The translations under genes were made by a program, and so were the position numbers. A stretch of 64,000 nucleotides of DNA from Miltoncostaea oceani (GTDB taxonomy: Bacteria > Actinomycetota > Thermoleophilia > Miltoncostaeales > Miltoncostaeaceae): positions 806,001-870,000 of the forward strand of contig NZ_CP064356.1 of NCBI RefSeq assembly GCF_018141545.1, written 5' to 3'. Numbering within the stretch: the stretch's first letter is position 1; every line of letters starts with the position of its first letter. A model generated the notes under the pieces. The model made no database searches. It had not been told where the DNA came from and saw only the letters and a program-made list of their open reading frames with translations. Of the stretch, positions 17,451 through 25,711 are shown piece after piece.

Positions 17451-18188
17451 TCACCACGGCTCCGCCCCCACGGCCGCGTCCGGGTCCACGTCGCCGGCGG
17501 ATTCGCGCAGGGCCTCGAGGGCCCGGCGGATGAGGCGCGACACGTGCATCTGCGACACGCCGATGCGCTCCGCGATCTGCGACTGCGTCATCCCCTCCTC
17601 GAACCGGAGGTGCAGGATGACCCGCTCCCGCGCGGGGAGGGCGGAGAGGCCGGAGTCGAGCGTGGCGCGCGCCTCGGCCTGGGCGTAGCCGGCGTCCTCG
17701 ATGCCGACGGAGATCCCGACCTCGTCGTCGCCGTCCGCGCCGCCGGGGGAGGCGAGCGGGGCGGGGCGCTGGGCGCTGCCCGCGGCGAGGGCGTCGAGGA
17801 CGTCCTCCATGCTCAGGCCCGTCGACTCGGCGATCTCGCGGACCGACGGGCTGCGGCCGTTCTCGGCGGACAGCTCGGAGACCGCGTGGGAGATCTGGGC
17901 CCGGGCCTCCTGGATGCCGCGCGGCACGCGGACGGTCCAGGAGCGGTCGCGGAAGTGGCGGCGGATCTCCCCGAGGATGGTGGGGGTCGCGAAGCTGGCG
18001 AGCTTGAAGCCGCGCTCCGGCTCGAACCGGTCGATCGCCTTGATCAGCCCGATCGTCCCGACCTGGACGAGGTCGTCGAGGGGCTCTCCGCGGTCGGCGT
18101 AGCGCCGCGCCAGACCCCTCACGAGGGGCAGGTGCTCCACGATCATTCGCTCGCGCTCGGAGGCGCTCAATGTTCGGGCGGGGGGCAT
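17451..18188 (-). CDS. SigF/SigB-type RNA polymerase sigma factor (sigma-70 group 3)
   Basis: 245 residues. Region 2 is EHLPLVRGLARRYADRGEPLDDLVQVGTIGLIKAIDRF; region 3 is ELSAENGRSPSVREIAESTGLSMEDVL; region 4 is LPARERVILHLRFEEGMTQSQIAERIGVSQMHVSRLIRRAL. Region 1.1 is absent, as in group 3 stress and sporulation sigmas. ATG at 18188 has GAGG 9 bases upstream. The acidic insert around 150-165 (GGADGDDEVGI) is seen in actinobacterial members. It should be released when the STAS protein sequesters the RsbW-type kinase. Confidence 0.94.
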   Translation of the reverse strand: MPPARTLSASERERMIVEHLPLVRGLARRYADRGEPLDDLVQVGTIGLIKAIDRFEPERGFKLASFATPTILGEIRRHFRDRSWTVRVPRGIQEARAQISHAVSELSAENGRSPSVREIAESTGLSMEDVLDALAAGSAQRPAPLASPGGADGDDEVGISVGIEDAGYAQAEARATLDSGLSALPARERVILHLRFEEGMTQSQIAERIGVSQMHVSRLIRRALEALRESAGDVDPDAAVGAEPW

Positions 18189-18236
18189 CGACGGACCTCG
18201 TGGACAGGACGCTGGACGGGCGTCGCCGGACACATG

Positions 18237-18261
18237 GTGCCCGATGGTGGCACCGTGAAAC
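18237..18261 (-). promoter_or_regulatory. SigB/SigF-like promoter before the sigma factor gene
   Basis: On the minus strand GTTTCA (18261-18256), 13-bp spacer, GGGCAC (18242-18237), about 49 bases before the ATG. This resembles the SigB/SigF consensus GTTTAA-N12-15-GGGTAT at 8 of 12 positions and would make the sigma gene autoregulated. Confidence 0.5.
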
Positions 18262-18286
18262 ACCCGTCGCCCCGGAGCCGTGCTGA

Positions 18287-18292
18287 TACCCT
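18287..18292 (+). promoter_or_regulatory. -10 box TACCCT, leaderless STAS gene
   Basis: TACCCT then 7 bases then GTG at 18300. No ribosome-binding site is present. Confidence 0.55.
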
Positions 18293-18299
18293 CAGATCC

Positions 18300-18653
18300 G
18301 TGCACGACGAATCGATAGCCACGTTCCGCGCCTCGTCCCACGAGGCCGACGACTCCGTCGTCGTCGTGGCGAACGGCGAGCTCGACCTCGTGGGCGCCCC
18401 GCGGCTGCTCCAGGCGATGCCCGGTGAGGGCTCCACCCCGGTGGTCCTCGACCTCGGCGGCGTCCAGTTCATGGACTCGTCGGGCCTGCGGTCCCTGCTC
18501 GAGGCGCGGCAGTCGTGCATCGACGCCGGCCGTCCCTTCGCCATCGCCCGGCCCTCGGTCGCGGTGACCCGGGTGCTCGAGCTGGTGGACCTGTCCGGGG
18601 AGTTCGACGTCGTCGACGCCCCGCCCACGCCCACGGACGGCGGCGCGGCCTAG
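18300..18653 (+). CDS. Anti-anti-sigma factor, STAS domain (RsbV/SpoIIAA type)
   Basis: 117 residues starting at GTG 18300. A single STAS domain: VVVANGELDLVGAPRLLQAM, VVLDLGGVQFMDSSGLRSLLEA, and a C-terminal VLELVDLSGEFDVV. The phosphorylatable Ser is in FMDSSGL. When unphosphorylated it binds the RsbW-type kinase and frees the sigma factor. It is divergent from the sigma operon with 111 bp between the starts. Its stop TAG shares the palindrome CTAG with the stop of the convergent uppP. Confidence 0.92.
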   Translation: MHDESIATFRASSHEADDSVVVVANGELDLVGAPRLLQAMPGEGSTPVVLDLGGVQFMDSSGLRSLLEARQSCIDAGRPFAIARPSVAVTRVLELVDLSGEFDVVDAPPTPTDGGAA

Positions 18654-19468
18654 CTGATCGTCCCCGTCGCCGTGAGGATCAGGACGACGGCGCCGAGCAC
18701 CACGCGGTAGACCACGAAGATGTACGTGGAGTGGCGCGCGAGGTAGCGGAGCAGGAACGCGATCGACACGTAGCCGACGACGAACGCGGCGATGGTCGCG
18801 ATGGCGAGCGCGCCGAACGCCACGTCGTCCTCACCCGAGATCAGCTCCGTCAGCCCGTAGAGGCCGCTCAGCACGATCGCGGGGATCGACAGCAGGAACG
18901 AGAACCGCGCGGCGGCCTCGCGCTCCATGCCGAGGAACAGGCCGGCCGTGATCGTCGCGCCCGACCGCGAGGTCCCCGGCACGAGGGCCATCGCCTGCGC
19001 CAGGCCGACCCAGATCGCGTCGGTGCGCGTGACCTCCTCGAGGCCGCGCGTCTTGCGGCCGACCTTCTCGGCGACCATCAGGATCAGGCCGAGGACGATC
19101 AGCACGACGCCGATCAGGTACAGGTTGCGGGCGCCGTTCTCGATCTGGTCGTTGAACGCCAGCCCGAAGACCCCGATCGGGATCGTCGCGAGGATGATGT
19201 ACCAGCCCATCCGGGCGTCGAGCTCGCCGCGGAGCTCCGGCCGGCGCAGGCTCCGCAGCCAGACCCCGGTGATCCGGATGAGGTCGCGCCAGAAGTAGAT
19301 GACCACCGCCAGCATCGTGCCGAGCTGGATGACGGCGGTGAACAGAGCCCCGGGGTCCTCCCAGCCGGCGAAGGCGGGGACGATGCGCAGATGGCCCGTG
19401 CTCGAGATCGGCAGGAACTCGGTGAGCCCCTGCGTGATGCCGAGGACGATCGCTTCGAACCAGGACAC
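18650..19468 (-). CDS. uppP: Undecaprenyl-diphosphatase UppP/BacA
   Basis: 272 residues, about eight membrane segments. Family signature EFLPISSTGHL at 17-27 and the second motif VPGTSRSGATITAGLFLG near 163 supply the conserved Glu, Ser, His and Arg of the active site. It dephosphorylates undecaprenyl diphosphate to recycle the lipid carrier for peptidoglycan and other surface polymers, and can give bacitracin resistance. GTG at 19468 is preceded by TATGGT 8 bases upstream, with no clear Shine-Dalgarno site. Confidence 0.97.
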   Translation of the reverse strand: MSWFEAIVLGITQGLTEFLPISSTGHLRIVPAFAGWEDPGALFTAVIQLGTMLAVVIYFWRDLIRITGVWLRSLRRPELRGELDARMGWYIILATIPIGVFGLAFNDQIENGARNLYLIGVVLIVLGLILMVAEKVGRKTRGLEEVTRTDAIWVGLAQAMALVPGTSRSGATITAGLFLGMEREAAARFSFLLSIPAIVLSGLYGLTELISGEDDVAFGALAIATIAAFVVGYVSIAFLLRYLARHSTYIFVVYRVVLGAVVLILTATGTIS

Positions 19469-19508
19469 GAAGCGGGACCATACGCATCCGCGGGCCCGGC
19501 GTACCTAC

Positions 19509-21731
19509 CTATTCGACCTGTACGCGCCGGGTCAGTCGTAGGGCTCCGAGGTCGGTGCCCCGCTCGGGGGCGCGCAGCTCGAGGACGTAGGCGCCGGGCC
19601 GCAGGCCGCGGGCGGACACGGTGATGCGGAAGCCCCCGCCGGACGCGGGCCGCGACGCGCGTCGCACGGGCGCGCCGATGCGGGCGGGCGTGAAGGAGGC
19701 GGCGAGGCCGCGGATCGCGGCGGCCGCCGCGGGCGTCCGCACGGGACGCAGGGTCGCCTGGAGGCGGGCGGGGCGCACCAGGCGTCCCGAGACGCGGACG
19801 CTGCCACCGCGGCGCGACGCGGTGGGGGTGACCCGCAGGGACCGGACCGCCGTCGCGGCGCGCGGGCGGTAGGCGCGGACGGCGAAGCCCTCGTTGCCCG
19901 CGGCGTCGCGGACGCTCAGCACGATCCGGCGGGCGCGGGCCTCGCCGAAGCGCCGGGTGACCCGTGAACCGCGGGCGGTCTCGCCGTCGCCGAAGCTCCA
20001 GCGCAGCGTGCCGGTGCGCGCGTCGGCGACGCGGGCGCGGAAGGTCGCGGCCGTGCCGTGGCCGGTGATGGTGATGACCGGCCGGGGGCGGGTGCGGTCG
20101 ACGAGGACGGTGTGCCGGGCGGGGGAGCGGTCGGCGACGCCGGCCGCGTCGATCGCCTGGGCCTCGACGACGTGGCGGCCCTCGGGGAGCGTGAGGGCGA
20201 TCGTCGTCTGCGGCGAGGCCTCCGACCACGCCCCGCCGTCGACGCGGGTGCGCACGGCGACGCCGCCGGTCAGCGCGACGGCGTACTCGAGGACGCGGGC
20301 GTTGGTCGTCGCCGCCGGGGTGCGGGTCCAGGTCGTGTCGGGGGCCGGTCCGAGGACCGACTCGATGGTGCGGACGGCGTCGATGCGGCCGGCGCCGCTG
20401 GCGGGGTCGACGCCGGGGGTGCCGACGTCGACGGCGCCCGCGCGGATCGCGTCGGCCACGGCCTGCGGCGTGAGGGCCGGGGCGGCCTGGCGCACGAGGG
20501 CGGCGAGCCCGGCGACGTGGGGGGCGGCCATCGACGTGCCCGAGTACGCGAGGTAACCGGAGCCGACGCTCGACGTGATCCCCACGCCGGGCGCGGCGAC
20601 GTCGGGCTTCGGCAGCAGGGTGCCGCGCGCCGGGCCGAGGCCGTCGCGGTCGTCCCACGTGATGGGGCCGCGGCCCGAGAAGGAGGGGACGGCGTCGGAC
20701 TGGTCGAGCGCCCCGACGGCGAGCGCCTCGGGGTAGCCGGCGGGGCTGCCGATCGTGCCGGCCCCGGGGCCCGTGTTGCCCGCGGCGAAGACCGGCACGA
20801 TGCCGAGCTCCAGCCACCGGCGGATCATCGGGCGGAACCAGGTGTCGTTCGGGTCGGTCGCCGCCCACGAGTTGTTGACCACGGCGGGCTGGTCGGCCGT
20901 GGCCGGGTCGCCGTCGGGGTCGGTCATCCACTGGGCCGCGGCGAGCAGGGCGCTGCCGGCCCCGACGCCGTCGGCGCCCATGGCGCGCGCCACGACGAGG
21001 CGCGCCTCGGGTGCCACGCCGATCGGGGCGCCGCCCTCCGCGCCTCCGGCGATCGTGCCGGCGGTGTGGGTGCCGTGCCCGTTGTCGTCGTACGGCGTCG
21101 CCCCGCCGCCGACGAAGTCGCGCCACGCGACGACCTTGCCCGCCAGGGCGCGCGCCGCGGGGTCGACGCCGGTGTCGATCGTACCGACGCGCACCCCGCC
21201 GCCGCGCACGCCGAACGCCGCCCAGGCCGCCGGGACGCGCGTCGCCGCGAGACCCCAGTCGCCGCTGCCGGCGTCGGGGAACGGCGTGGCGGCGGTGGCC
21301 GCGGCGTCGGCGATGCGGACGGGGGCGTCGACGTCCACGACGTCCACGGCGGGGTCGGCCGCCACGGCGGCGATCTCCCCGGGGGTGCCGTGAAACGCGA
21401 TCGCGTTGACGAGCCAGAACGAGCGGACGGGACCGTCCACGGCGTCGGCGACGTCGGCCTGGGTGCGGGCGGCGGTGCGCCGCAGCGCGCGCAGCAGCAC
21501 CTCGGGACGGCCCTCGTAGGCCCCGCCGTCGACCTGGGGGCCGAGGGTCGCGACGACGGCGATGCGGTCGCCGGCGCCGGCGTCCGCGAGGCGGGCGTCG
21601 AGGCCCGGCGTGGTGCCCGCGAGGGCGCTCGGGGCCGCGACCGCGGCGACGGCGGCGACTGCGGTTGCGACGAGGGCCCTGACAACGCGGCGTCCGTGCC
21701 GGCCCCTCGGGCTGGTCCTGCCCGAGATCAC
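19509..21731 (-). CDS. Exported subtilisin-family (S8) serine protease
   Basis: 740 residues. An Arg-rich n-region and hydrophobic stretch end at SALA (about 38). A propeptide-like inhibitor segment covers about 55-135. The catalytic domain has D186 (GTIDTGVD), H219 (NGHGTHTAG), oxyanion N319 (FAAGNTGPG) and S400 (SGTSMAAPH). After about 470 come beta-rich domains with Ig/PKD-like features (TLRWSFGDGETARGSRV) and a C-terminal beta domain of basic composition. It is probably a secreted or surface protease. The GTG at 21731 has only a weak ribosome-binding site (GGAAT), so the start is less certain than the domains. Confidence 0.93.
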   Translation of the reverse strand: MISGRTSPRGRHGRRVVRALVATAVAAVAAVAAPSALAGTTPGLDARLADAGAGDRIAVVATLGPQVDGGAYEGRPEVLLRALRRTAARTQADVADAVDGPVRSFWLVNAIAFHGTPGEIAAVAADPAVDVVDVDAPVRIADAAATAATPFPDAGSGDWGLAATRVPAAWAAFGVRGGGVRVGTIDTGVDPAARALAGKVVAWRDFVGGGATPYDDNGHGTHTAGTIAGGAEGGAPIGVAPEARLVVARAMGADGVGAGSALLAAAQWMTDPDGDPATADQPAVVNNSWAATDPNDTWFRPMIRRWLELGIVPVFAAGNTGPGAGTIGSPAGYPEALAVGALDQSDAVPSFSGRGPITWDDRDGLGPARGTLLPKPDVAAPGVGITSSVGSGYLAYSGTSMAAPHVAGLAALVRQAAPALTPQAVADAIRAGAVDVGTPGVDPASGAGRIDAVRTIESVLGPAPDTTWTRTPAATTNARVLEYAVALTGGVAVRTRVDGGAWSEASPQTTIALTLPEGRHVVEAQAIDAAGVADRSPARHTVLVDRTRPRPVITITGHGTAATFRARVADARTGTLRWSFGDGETARGSRVTRRFGEARARRIVLSVRDAAGNEGFAVRAYRPRAATAVRSLRVTPTASRRGGSVRVSGRLVRPARLQATLRPVRTPAAAAAIRGLAASFTPARIGAPVRRASRPASGGGFRITVSARGLRPGAYVLELRAPERGTDLGALRLTRRVQVE

Positions 21732-21837
21732 TCGAATCCATTCCGTCGGATCGTTTCGTGCAGCCCTTGTGTCGGCATCGCCGGGGGCCGTCTTGACCGG
21801 GGCGGGCCGGCGCCGTCGCGCGGGTCGGGCCCCCCGC

Positions 21838-21843
21838 TACGAT
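21838..21843 (+). promoter_or_regulatory. -10 box TACGAT, leaderless zinc-ribbon/PAS gene
   Basis: TACGAT, 6 bases, ATG at 21850. No ribosome-binding site; fits the recurrent leaderless pattern. Confidence 0.55.
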
Positions 21844-21849
21844 TGGCGG

Positions 21850-22305
21850 ATGCCCGTGTTCCTGTGCCCCCGGTGCGCCTACCGCGAGAGCGGCAGCGAG
21901 CGGAACGTGCGCCACCAGCCGCGCGGCTGCTCGCGGTGCGGCTTCGGCTTCGCGTTCGAGCTGCTCGAGGACTACTACGCGAGCCCGAAGACGGCGCTGA
22001 TCGTGTGCGACCGCGACCGCCGCATCCTGGTCGCGGGGCACGCCGCGTTCGCCGTCACCGGCTACGACGAGGGCGAGCTGCTCGGGCACGAGTTCGCGGA
22101 GCGGCTGGGCCTGTCGGGCTTCCCCGACGGCGACCCGGCGGCGCGCAGCCTGGAGTGGGGCGTGCGCGTGCTGGACGTGCCCTGCACCTACCGGTTCAAC
22201 GGGTCGCCCGACGACATCCCGGCGGTGGCGGACTTCTTCCCCGCCTACGACGACGACGGCGGACTGCTGGTGGCCGTGACGCCGAAGGCCCCCGCGGCGT
22301 CCTAG
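21850..22305 (+). CDS. Zinc-ribbon plus PAS-like domain protein
   Basis: 151 residues. The N-terminal ribbon has C6-x2-C9 (FLCPRCAYRE) and C28-x2-C31 (RGCSRCGFGF). It is joined directly to a PAS-like domain: FELLEDYYASPKTALIVCDRDRRILVAGHAAFAVTGYDEGELLGHEF, where LIVCDRDRRIL and TGYDEGELLG are PAS strand and helix hallmarks. It has no output domain, so it may be a protein-protein or redox-sensing adaptor. It is divergent from the subtilase gene and 38 bp before the aldo/keto reductase. Confidence 0.8.
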   Translation: MPVFLCPRCAYRESGSERNVRHQPRGCSRCGFGFAFELLEDYYASPKTALIVCDRDRRILVAGHAAFAVTGYDEGELLGHEFAERLGLSGFPDGDPAARSLEWGVRVLDVPCTYRFNGSPDDIPAVADFFPAYDDDGGLLVAVTPKAPAAS

Positions 22306-22343
22306 GGCATTCCTCCCGGCGGGGGCGCGACGAGGGAGTGGGC

Positions 22344-23354
22344 ATGGAGCGGCGGCGACTGGGCGGGACCGACCTCGAGCTGTCGGTGATCGGGCTCGGC
22401 ACCTGGGTCTTCGGAGGGCGCTGGGGCGGGGCCGAGGACGCCGACTCCGAGGCGGCCTGCCACGCCGCCCTCGACGCGGGGATCAACTGGATCGACACCG
22501 CCGACATCTACGGCCAGGGGCGCGCCGAGCGGATCGTCGGGAAGGTCGTCCGGGACCGGGGCGACGACGTCGTCGTCGCCACGAAGGGCGGGGTCGCGTG
22601 GGAGGTCGGCGACGCCGGCCTGCGCATCTGGCGGGAGGCCTCCGCCGAGTACCTGCGGATGTCGCTGGAGCGGAGCCTCACCGCCCTCGGCATGGAGGCC
22701 GTCGACCTCTACCAGGTGCACTGGCCGGTCGGCGGCGTCCCCGCGGAGGAGTCCATCGGCGCGCTCGTCGACCTGCGCGCCGAGGGCAAGATCCGCGCGA
22801 TCGGCGTGTCGAACTACCACCTGGCCGACCTGGAGGCGGCCGGGGCGGTTGCCGCGATCGACTCGTACCAGCCGGGGTACCACCTGATGCGCCGCGACAT
22901 CGAGGACGGCGAGCTGCCGTGGTGCGCGGCGAACGGCGTCGGCGTCATCGCGTACGGCCCCCTCGGGCACGGCCTGCTCACCGGCAAGATGGGCGCCGCG
23001 ACGCGCTTCGCCGAGAACGACTGGCGCGCGACGAGCGAGTTCTTCGCGGACGAGGCGTTCCCCGAGCGCCTCGCCGTCGTCGACGAGCTGACGGCGCTGG
23101 CCCGTGAGTCGGGCCGTCCCGGCGGCGTGGCGGAGCTCGCCGTCGTGTGGGTGCTCCGCCGCCCCGAGGTCACCGCCGCGATCGTCGGCGCGCGCTCCGC
23201 GGCGCAGGCCGAGGCGAACGCCGCGCTCGCCGGGGCGCCCCTCTCGGCCGACGAGGAACGGGAGATCGAGGCGATCCTCGCCCGCTACCCGGCCGCGTCG
23301 CGGCCCTACGGCCACGGCGAGCCCCCCGACCCGTCGGATCCGTCCGCGGGGTAG
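22344..23354 (+). CDS. Aldo/keto reductase
   Basis: 336 residues with GAGGGAG before ATG. The (beta/alpha)8 fold carries the AKR catalytic tetrad: D near WIDTADIYG (Asp and Tyr at about 53 and 58), Lys in VVATKGGVAWE and His in YQVHWPVGG. NADPH-binding segments GVSNYHLADL and VAAIVGARSAAQAEAN are present. It is of the YghZ/Tas-like clade by length and order. The physiological substrate is unknown. The short gap from the zinc-ribbon/PAS gene suggests cotranscription. Confidence 0.92.
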   Translation: MERRRLGGTDLELSVIGLGTWVFGGRWGGAEDADSEAACHAALDAGINWIDTADIYGQGRAERIVGKVVRDRGDDVVVATKGGVAWEVGDAGLRIWREASAEYLRMSLERSLTALGMEAVDLYQVHWPVGGVPAEESIGALVDLRAEGKIRAIGVSNYHLADLEAAGAVAAIDSYQPGYHLMRRDIEDGELPWCAANGVGVIAYGPLGHGLLTGKMGAATRFAENDWRATSEFFADEAFPERLAVVDELTALARESGRPGGVAELAVVWVLRRPEVTAAIVGARSAAQAEANAALAGAPLSADEEREIEAILARYPAASRPYGHGEPPDPSDPSAG

Positions 23355-23362
23355 GGTGAGCC

Positions 23363-23845
23363 ATGGCGATCGCCGGACCACGTCGGCGCAGCTCCGACGC
23401 CCGCACTACCCAGGGGCCCGCGTTCGGGCCCACGCCGGGCGGGATCGGGCCGCCGGACCCCGACGGCGTCGCGCGGTCCCTCGCCCTCGCCCTGGAGACG
23501 GCCCGCCGGTCGCGCCGACCGCTGACGCTGGTCGCGATGGACGCCCCCGAGGGGTCCGACGAGGCGGTGCTCGCCCGCGTCGCGGAGCTCGTCCGGAGCA
23601 CGGTGCGCGACACCGACGGCCTGTGGCGGGACGGTCCCGGTAGCCTTGTCCTCGTGCTCACCGACGTCGACGGACCCAACTGCGAACCCGCGCTGGCGCG
23701 CCTGCGCCTGCGGCTGCGACGCGAGGGGTTCGGCACCACGCTGATGGGCCGCGCGTCCCCGGCGCCCGGGATCGGCGCCGACGACCTGCTCGAGCTCGCC
23801 CGCGGCGACCGCCGCATCGTCTCCCGCCCGCACCGGCCCGAGTGA
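23363..23845 (+). CDS. Degenerate GGDEF-like protein
   Basis: 160 residues; TAGGGT lies 5 bases before the ATG. After a Pro-rich 35-residue lead, the sequence follows a nucleotidyl-cyclase fold: ALETARRSRRPLTLVAMDAPEG, then LARVAELVRSTVRDTDGLWRDGPGSLVLVL, ending GRASPAPGIGADDLLELARG. The GG(D/E)EF motif is replaced by DGPGSL, and the phosphate-binding Lys is not obvious, so diguanylate cyclase activity is unlikely. It may be a non-catalytic GTP or c-di-GMP sensor. Confidence 0.65.
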   Translation: MAIAGPRRRSSDARTTQGPAFGPTPGGIGPPDPDGVARSLALALETARRSRRPLTLVAMDAPEGSDEAVLARVAELVRSTVRDTDGLWRDGPGSLVLVLTDVDGPNCEPALARLRLRLRREGFGTTLMGRASPAPGIGADDLLELARGDRRIVSRPHRPE

Positions 23846-23852
23846 GCGCCGC

Positions 23853-24746
23853 GTGAGGGTCGCGGTGGTCGGTGCGACCGGCCTCATCGGCAGGCGGCTG
23901 TGCGCGGCGCTGGCGGCGCGCGGCGACACCGCGATCGCGGTGTCCCGGTCGGGCTCGGCCGGCATCGACGGCGTGCCCGACGTGCGCTGGGACCCGGGCG
24001 AGGGCCCCCCGCCCGCGGCGCTGACCGACGGCGTCGACGCCGTCGTCAACCTGGCGGGCGCGCCGATCGGCGGGAAGCGCTGGACGGCGGAGCGCAAGCG
24101 CGTCATCCGCGAGAGCCGCACCGTCCCCACCCGCATGATCGTCGACGCCCTCTCCGCCGACGGCGCCCCCCGGGTGCTCGTCAACGCGAGCGCGGTCGGC
24201 TACTACGGCCCGACGGAGGCCGAGGTCGACGAGTCCTCGCCGCCCGGGTCCGACTTCCTGGCCGACACCTGCGTGGCGTGGGAGCGCGAGGCGCTGCGCG
24301 CCCGCGACCACGGCGTGCGGGTGGTGCTGGTCCGGACCGGCATCGTCCTGGCCCGCGACGGCGGCGCCCTGCCGCAGATGGCCCTGCCGGTGAAGCTCTT
24401 CGCGGGCGGCCCGATCGGCGGTGGACGCCAGTGGGTCCCGTGGATCCACATCGACGACGAGGTCGGGCTGATCCTGTTCGCCCTCGACCACGCCGAGGTC
24501 GACGGCCCCCTCAACGCGACCGCGCCCGACCCGGCCCGCCAGCGCGACCTGGTGAAGGCGATCGCCGCCGCCCTCGGCCGCCCTGCGATCCTGCCGACCC
24601 CGGCTCTTCCGCTGCGCCTGGCGATGGGCGAGATGTCCACCCTCGCCCTCGACGGGCAGCGCGCCGTCCCCCGCGCCGCCCTCGCGGCGGGGTACCCCTT
24701 CGTGCACACCGACGTCCGCGCCGCGCTGGAGGACGTCTACCGCTGA
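23853..24746 (+). CDS. TIGR01777-family NAD-dependent epimerase/dehydratase-like protein
   Basis: 297 residues from GTG. NAD motif GATGLIG at 7-13, VVNLAGAPIGGKRWT at about 62-77, and the C-terminal DUF1731 region with GEMSTLALDGQRAVPRAALAAGYPF, which define this SulA-like/YfcH extended SDR family. Its function is not established; homologs are linked to cell division inhibition in cyanobacteria and to nucleotide-sugar-like chemistry elsewhere. Seven bases separate it from the degenerate GGDEF gene. Confidence 0.92.
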   Translation: MRVAVVGATGLIGRRLCAALAARGDTAIAVSRSGSAGIDGVPDVRWDPGEGPPPAALTDGVDAVVNLAGAPIGGKRWTAERKRVIRESRTVPTRMIVDALSADGAPRVLVNASAVGYYGPTEAEVDESSPPGSDFLADTCVAWEREALRARDHGVRVVLVRTGIVLARDGGALPQMALPVKLFAGGPIGGGRQWVPWIHIDDEVGLILFALDHAEVDGPLNATAPDPARQRDLVKAIAAALGRPAILPTPALPLRLAMGEMSTLALDGQRAVPRAALAAGYPFVHTDVRAALEDVYR

Positions 24747-24774
24747 CCGCGCGGGCCCCCGCGCGGGCCCCGGT

Positions 24775-25125
24775 TCAGCGCAGCCGGGCCTGCCAGTCGG
24801 GCGGGACGGCGCCGGCGGGGCCCGGCACCGGCTGGTCGGGCGGGTGCGCCTCGGGCGGCGCCAGCCGGGGGCCGTAGGCGTAGGCCTCGTCGGGGAACGA
24901 CCAGAACCAGTCCTCGCCCGGCTCGAAGCTCTGCACCACGGGGTGGCCGCTCGCGGCGGCATGGGCACGGGCGTGCCCGCTCGGCGACGAGTCGCAGCAC
25001 CCGACGTGGCCGCACGCCGCGCAGCGGCGCAGGTGGAACCACCAGCCGGGACCGTCGCCGGCGAGGCAGTCGGCGCAGCCGGTCCCGCTCGGGGGCACCG
25101 TCGGGTCGATGGCGGCCGTGCTCAT
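24775..25125 (-). CDS. UBP-type zinc finger protein
   Basis: 116 residues. The N-terminal 75 residues form a zf-UBP domain: C17-x2-C20, W28-W29-x2-R33-C35-x2-C38, then G39-H40 and C43-C44-D, followed by HARAHAAASGHPVVQS and WFWS. Three zinc ions are bound in family members, which in eukaryotes recognise ubiquitin C-termini; bacterial single-domain versions have no assigned role. The C-terminal 35 residues are Pro-rich. ATG overlaps the stop of the upstream gene (ATGA). Confidence 0.9.
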   Translation of the reverse strand: MSTAAIDPTVPPSGTGCADCLAGDGPGWWFHLRRCAACGHVGCCDSSPSGHARAHAAASGHPVVQSFEPGEDWFWSFPDEAYAYGPRLAPPEAHPPDQPVPGPAGAVPPDWQARLR

Positions 25126-25391
25126 GGCGCCTCCTCGTCGGGGAACAGGGTGCGGATCTCCGCGTCGACCTTCAGCCAGCTCTCGCGGACGAAGGTGGTG
25201 CCGACGGTGTAGCGGGCGCCGGGCAGCACGCGGGCGAGCTTCAGGTCGTCCTCCCCCGGGCGCTCCTCGAGGCGCTCGACGAGCGCCTTGTACTCCTCGA
25301 CGATCTGGCCCATCTCGAAGTGCGCGTTCTGGATCTGGTCCAGGAGGCGGTAGAGGGGGGCGAACGGATCACCGGAGGAGTGGGTGCCCAT
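25122..25391 (-). CDS. Unknown small protein, 89 aa, coupled to the UBP gene
   Basis: A helical N-terminal half (LYRLLDQIQNAHFEMGQIVEEYKALVERLEER) is followed by a beta-like stretch (LARVLPGARYTVGTTFVRESWLKVDAEIRTLF). It ends with acidic residues. No family is recognised. The 4-base overlap with the zinc finger gene implies a joint function or complex. Confidence 0.75.
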   Translation of the reverse strand: MGTHSSGDPFAPLYRLLDQIQNAHFEMGQIVEEYKALVERLEERPGEDDLKLARVLPGARYTVGTTFVRESWLKVDAEIRTLFPDEEAP

Positions 25392-25446
25392 GGGTGCCTC
25401 GCGGTCGGGGACGCGCCGCGGCGATGCTACCGTAGGCCACGATCGC

Positions 25447-25519
25447 GGGGGATTAGCTCAGCTGGGAGAGCGCCGCCTTTGCAAGGCGGAGGTCGTCGGT
25501 TCGATCCCGTCATCCTCCA
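25447..25519 (+). tRNA. tRNA-Ala (anticodon TGC)
   Basis: 73 nt. The acceptor stem GGGGGAT pairs with ATCCTCC with one G-T. The D arm is GCTC-AGCTGGGA-GAGC; the anticodon arm CCGCC-TTTGCAA-GGCGG gives TGC; the T loop is TTCGATC. The discriminator base is A, and CCA is not encoded. TACCGT about 14 bases upstream can act as -10. The 3' 35 bases are repeated at 28080-28114, so this gene is the integration site of a small island. Confidence 0.95.
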
Positions 25520-25538
25520 CTACCACGGCGACGGTGAG

Positions 25539-25558
25539 AGCCCCGCTCCGGCGGGCCT
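25539..25558 (+). terminator. Hairpin after tRNA-Ala
   Basis: AGCCCCGC-TCCG-GCGGGCCT, 7 of 8 pairs, followed by TTT. It lies inside the island, so the element supplies the terminator of its host tRNA. Confidence 0.5.
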
Positions 25559-25620
25559 TTCACATGTCCGCGCGCGCCACACGGCGGAGGCGCGCAGACG
25601 ACGACATCCACCAGCAGGTG

Positions 25621-25639
25621 GTGGCCACGTGGTGGCCAC
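25621..25639. repeat. Left arm-type repeat GTGGCCACGTGGTGGCCAC
   Basis: Two GTGGCCAC octamers, each self-complementary, one helical turn (11 bp) apart. It lies 101 bp inside the left core repeat. The partner at 28003-28021 differs at only two bases (C to T in each octamer). Confidence 0.75.
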
Positions 25640-25711
25640 CCTCGTTCGCCGGGGGGCGCCGCCCTGAGCTCGGCAGGGGGGCAGGGGGTGGGGAGGCCGC
25701 GCATCGAGACA

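Noticed and set aside
24747-24774. Terminator between the epimerase and UBP zinc finger genes
   Set aside because: CCGCGCGGG repeats can pair in several ways, but no single clean stem-loop stands out from the GC-rich background.
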